A DNA stretch of 64,000 bases, taken from NCBI GenBank assembly GCA_044344795.1, contig JBIJCF010000002.1, positions 62,001 to 126,000 of the forward strand, written 5' to 3'. The notes beneath the pieces were generated by a model. It saw nothing but the letters and a program-made list of their open reading frames with translations. It made no database searches and was not told the DNA's origin. Below, piece by piece: positions 62,641 to 64,000 of this stretch (positions within the stretch are counted from its first letter, which is position 1; every line of letters begins with the position of its first letter). This DNA is from GCA-2737665 sp044344795. GTDB taxonomy: Bacteria > Bacteroidota > Bacteroidia > Palsa-965. Made by a program: the position numbers and the translations under genes.

Positions 62641-63589
62641 ATTTTCTGTGCAGGAGTTGGCGGTGTTACGCGCGTTGGCGTACTACGATATTTTTCGATT
62701 TCCTTTAACAATCGAAGAGGTGCGTTTAAATGCGGCGTTGTCAATGAATCAGGAAGAGACACGTGAAGTGCTGAGAACCTTGTTGGCGAATGGTTGTGTT
62801 GAGAGCAACGGCGAATTCTTTGGGCTGCGTGGTTCACTCGAAAACAATATTGCACAAAGATATCTAGGAGAACAGCGTAGAGCAGCGGTTGAAGGTAAAG
62901 TTCAACGTTACAGTCGTCGTATCATGCGTTTCCCTTTTGTAGAGGCGGTAGCCATTTCAGGATCTTACTCAAAAGGTGTTCTGTCGGAAGATGGTGATAT
63001 AGATTACTTCATTATTACAAGTCAGGGTCGATTATGGATTTGCAGAACGTTGTTGATCTTGTATAAGAAGATTTTTTTGTTGAACTCAAGAAAGTTCTTT
63101 TGTGTAAATTATTTCATTGATACGGGTCATTTGTTAATTCCCGATCAGAATCTTTTTACCGCGACAGAAGTCAAGTATTTATTGCCGGTTGGCAACTCCA
63201 ATGCGATGCAGCAGTTCTACGAGGCTAACGACTGGACGAATAACTATTTGCCCAACAAGCATACCACAGTGGCCATGCAAACAGACATACATAAAAAATC
63301 GATCTTGTCGCAAATGGTTCAGTCGATTTTTACTAAAAATGTAGGGGATCGGATCGATTATCAATTAATGCGATTAACCTTACGCAGATGGAAGAAGAAG
63401 TTTCCGCATTTTGATGAATCTGATTTTGATTTAAATATGAGAACTCGGAAAAATGTATCTAAACATCACCCTCAAGGCTTCCAGGAAAAAGTCCTTGACG
63501 CATTGGCTGTTAAGATGCAAGAGTTGGAAGCTTTAAATTTGTACACGAGAGAGAATGAAATTCAAACTTCAAATTCTTCGGTTAGGTGA
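62633..63589 (+). CDS. Nucleotidyltransferase-fold protein
   Basis: A 318-residue protein with a winged-helix-like N-terminus (about 1-60, LRALAYYDIFRFPLTIEEVRLN). A nucleotidyltransferase core follows, with the motif GSYSKGVLSEDGDIDYF (Gly110-Ser111 ... Asp122, Asp124) typical of the Pol-beta superfamily metal-binding pair. The rest is helical with an aromatic-basic C-terminal part. It may add a nucleotide to a small molecule or protein. I chose the ATG at 62633, which overlaps the methyltransferase stop; a slightly longer frame from 62612 lies inside it. A following gene overlaps by GTGA. Confidence 0.75.
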   Translation: MSKFSVQELAVLRALAYYDIFRFPLTIEEVRLNAALSMNQEETREVLRTLLANGCVESNGEFFGLRGSLENNIAQRYLGEQRRAAVEGKVQRYSRRIMRFPFVEAVAISGSYSKGVLSEDGDIDYFIITSQGRLWICRTLLILYKKIFLLNSRKFFCVNYFIDTGHLLIPDQNLFTATEVKYLLPVGNSNAMQQFYEANDWTNNYLPNKHTTVAMQTDIHKKSILSQMVQSIFTKNVGDRIDYQLMRLTLRRWKKKFPHFDESDFDLNMRTRKNVSKHHPQGFQEKVLDALAVKMQELEALNLYTRENEIQTSNSSVR

Positions 63590-64000
63590 AAGTACTTTTA
63601 ACACATTCCTATTTTTTGCGCTTCGATCCTAAGCAATTGAAAGCGGGAATGCCCTATCCGCCCTTGGGTACGTTGTTTGCTGCTGCTGTTCTTCGTGAGC
63701 GAGGACATGAAGTTAGAGTGCACGATATTCAACTTGCCGCAGGTCCGGAAGAAGTGCTCACCACGTTACAAAATTTCAAACCTGATGTTTTCGTAATTTA
63801 TGATGATGGTTTTAATTACCTCACCAAAATGTGTCTTACGAATATGCGGGAGGCAGCCTGGAAAATGCAAAATTGGGCTAAAGGACTGGGCTGTAAAGTT
63901 GTGGTGAGTAGTTCGGATTCAACGGATCATGCGGAAAAATATTTAGAGCATGGTGCGGATGTAGTCATTATCGGTGAAGCAGAAACCACCTTATCCGAAT
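63586..64000 (+). CDS. Second B12-binding-domain radical SAM protein (cut by window edge)
   Basis: The first 138 codons are present. The GTG at 63586 overlaps the preceding stop (GTGA). The visible part is a cobalamin-binding-like Rossmann domain, HSYFLRFDPKQLKAGMPYPPLGTLFAAAVLRERGHEV, then DVFVIYDDGF, and EHGADVVIIGEAETT near the end. This pattern precedes the CxxxCxxC core in B12-type radical SAM enzymes. The core and C-terminus lie beyond the window. It belongs to the operon with the first radical SAM enzyme, methyltransferase and nucleotidyltransferase. Confidence 0.78.
   Translation, partial: MKVLLTHSYFLRFDPKQLKAGMPYPPLGTLFAAAVLRERGHEVRVHDIQLAAGPEEVLTTLQNFKPDVFVIYDDGFNYLTKMCLTNMREAAWKMQNWAKGLGCKVVVSSSDSTDHAEKYLEHGADVVIIGEAETTLSE

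Overview
The window looks like chromosomal DNA from a member of Bacteroidota, most likely Flavobacteriales or a close relative. The evidence is type IX secretion and gliding genes (gldJ, a PorP/SprF protein, porU, porV), a fused lpxC-fabZ, DUF2723, DUF983 and DUF2490 proteins, a T9SS C-terminal sorting domain, and promoter boxes of the TAnnTTTG type instead of E. coli-like -35/-10 boxes. The order murF-gldJ-porP/sprF-porU-porV followed by cdd-pdhA-pdhC is a familiar Flavobacteriia core arrangement. I see no phage, insertion sequence, CRISPR array, rRNA or tRNA.

Layout. 1-11.3 kb: start of anmK (runs off the left edge), an acyl-CoA dehydrogenase, murF, then T9SS/gliding genes and ispF. 11.3-16.1 kb: a tight minus-strand cluster of CotH kinase, lipoprotein, small secreted protein, VTC-type polyphosphate polymerase, DUF4956 membrane protein and DUF2490 protein. 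16.3-19.2 kb: cdd, pdhA, pdhC. 19.2-30 kb: recG, a large DUF2723 membrane protein, pheT, a TPR protein and small envelope proteins. 30-36.6 kb: a structured intergenic element, urocanate hydratase, a stand-alone SecA-like domain, DUF5522, a PLP enzyme, a LysM glucosaminidase, an amidotransferase and a TauE/SafE transporter. 36.6-45.7 kb: an OmpA-type outer membrane protein with TSP3 repeats, a DUF3352-like protein, a DUF1800/DUF1501 pair, a small pseudogene with an in-frame amber stop, and rnhB. 45.7-52.8 kb: an exopolysaccharide cluster (glycosyltransferase, FkbM methyltransferase, flippase, two Wzz-like proteins, O-antigen ligase). 52.8-60.3 kb: a SpoIIE phosphatase, an LpxD-like protein, efp, a barrel-like protein, an ABC ATPase, lpxA, lpxC-fabZ and lpxD. 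60.4-64 kb: an overlapping operon of B12-type radical SAM enzyme, methyltransferase, nucleotidyltransferase and a second radical SAM enzyme cut by the right edge.

How the genes work together. Much of the window builds the envelope: peptidoglycan (murF, anmK, glucosaminidase), lipid A (lpxD, lpxC-fabZ, lpxA), surface polysaccharide export and protein export through the T9SS. The CotH protein carries a T9SS sorting domain, so it is a likely client of PorU/PorV encoded just upstream. The two best candidates for undescribed systems are the CotH-VTC-DUF4956-DUF2490 operon and the radical SAM operon at the right end.

A strong regulatory pattern runs through the window. At seven genes a TAnnTTTG or TAnnTTCG box lies exactly 4 nt before the ATG or GTG, which predicts leaderless mRNAs. 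These boxes also settle several start codons. All functions are inferred by reading the translated sequence. No database search was run.
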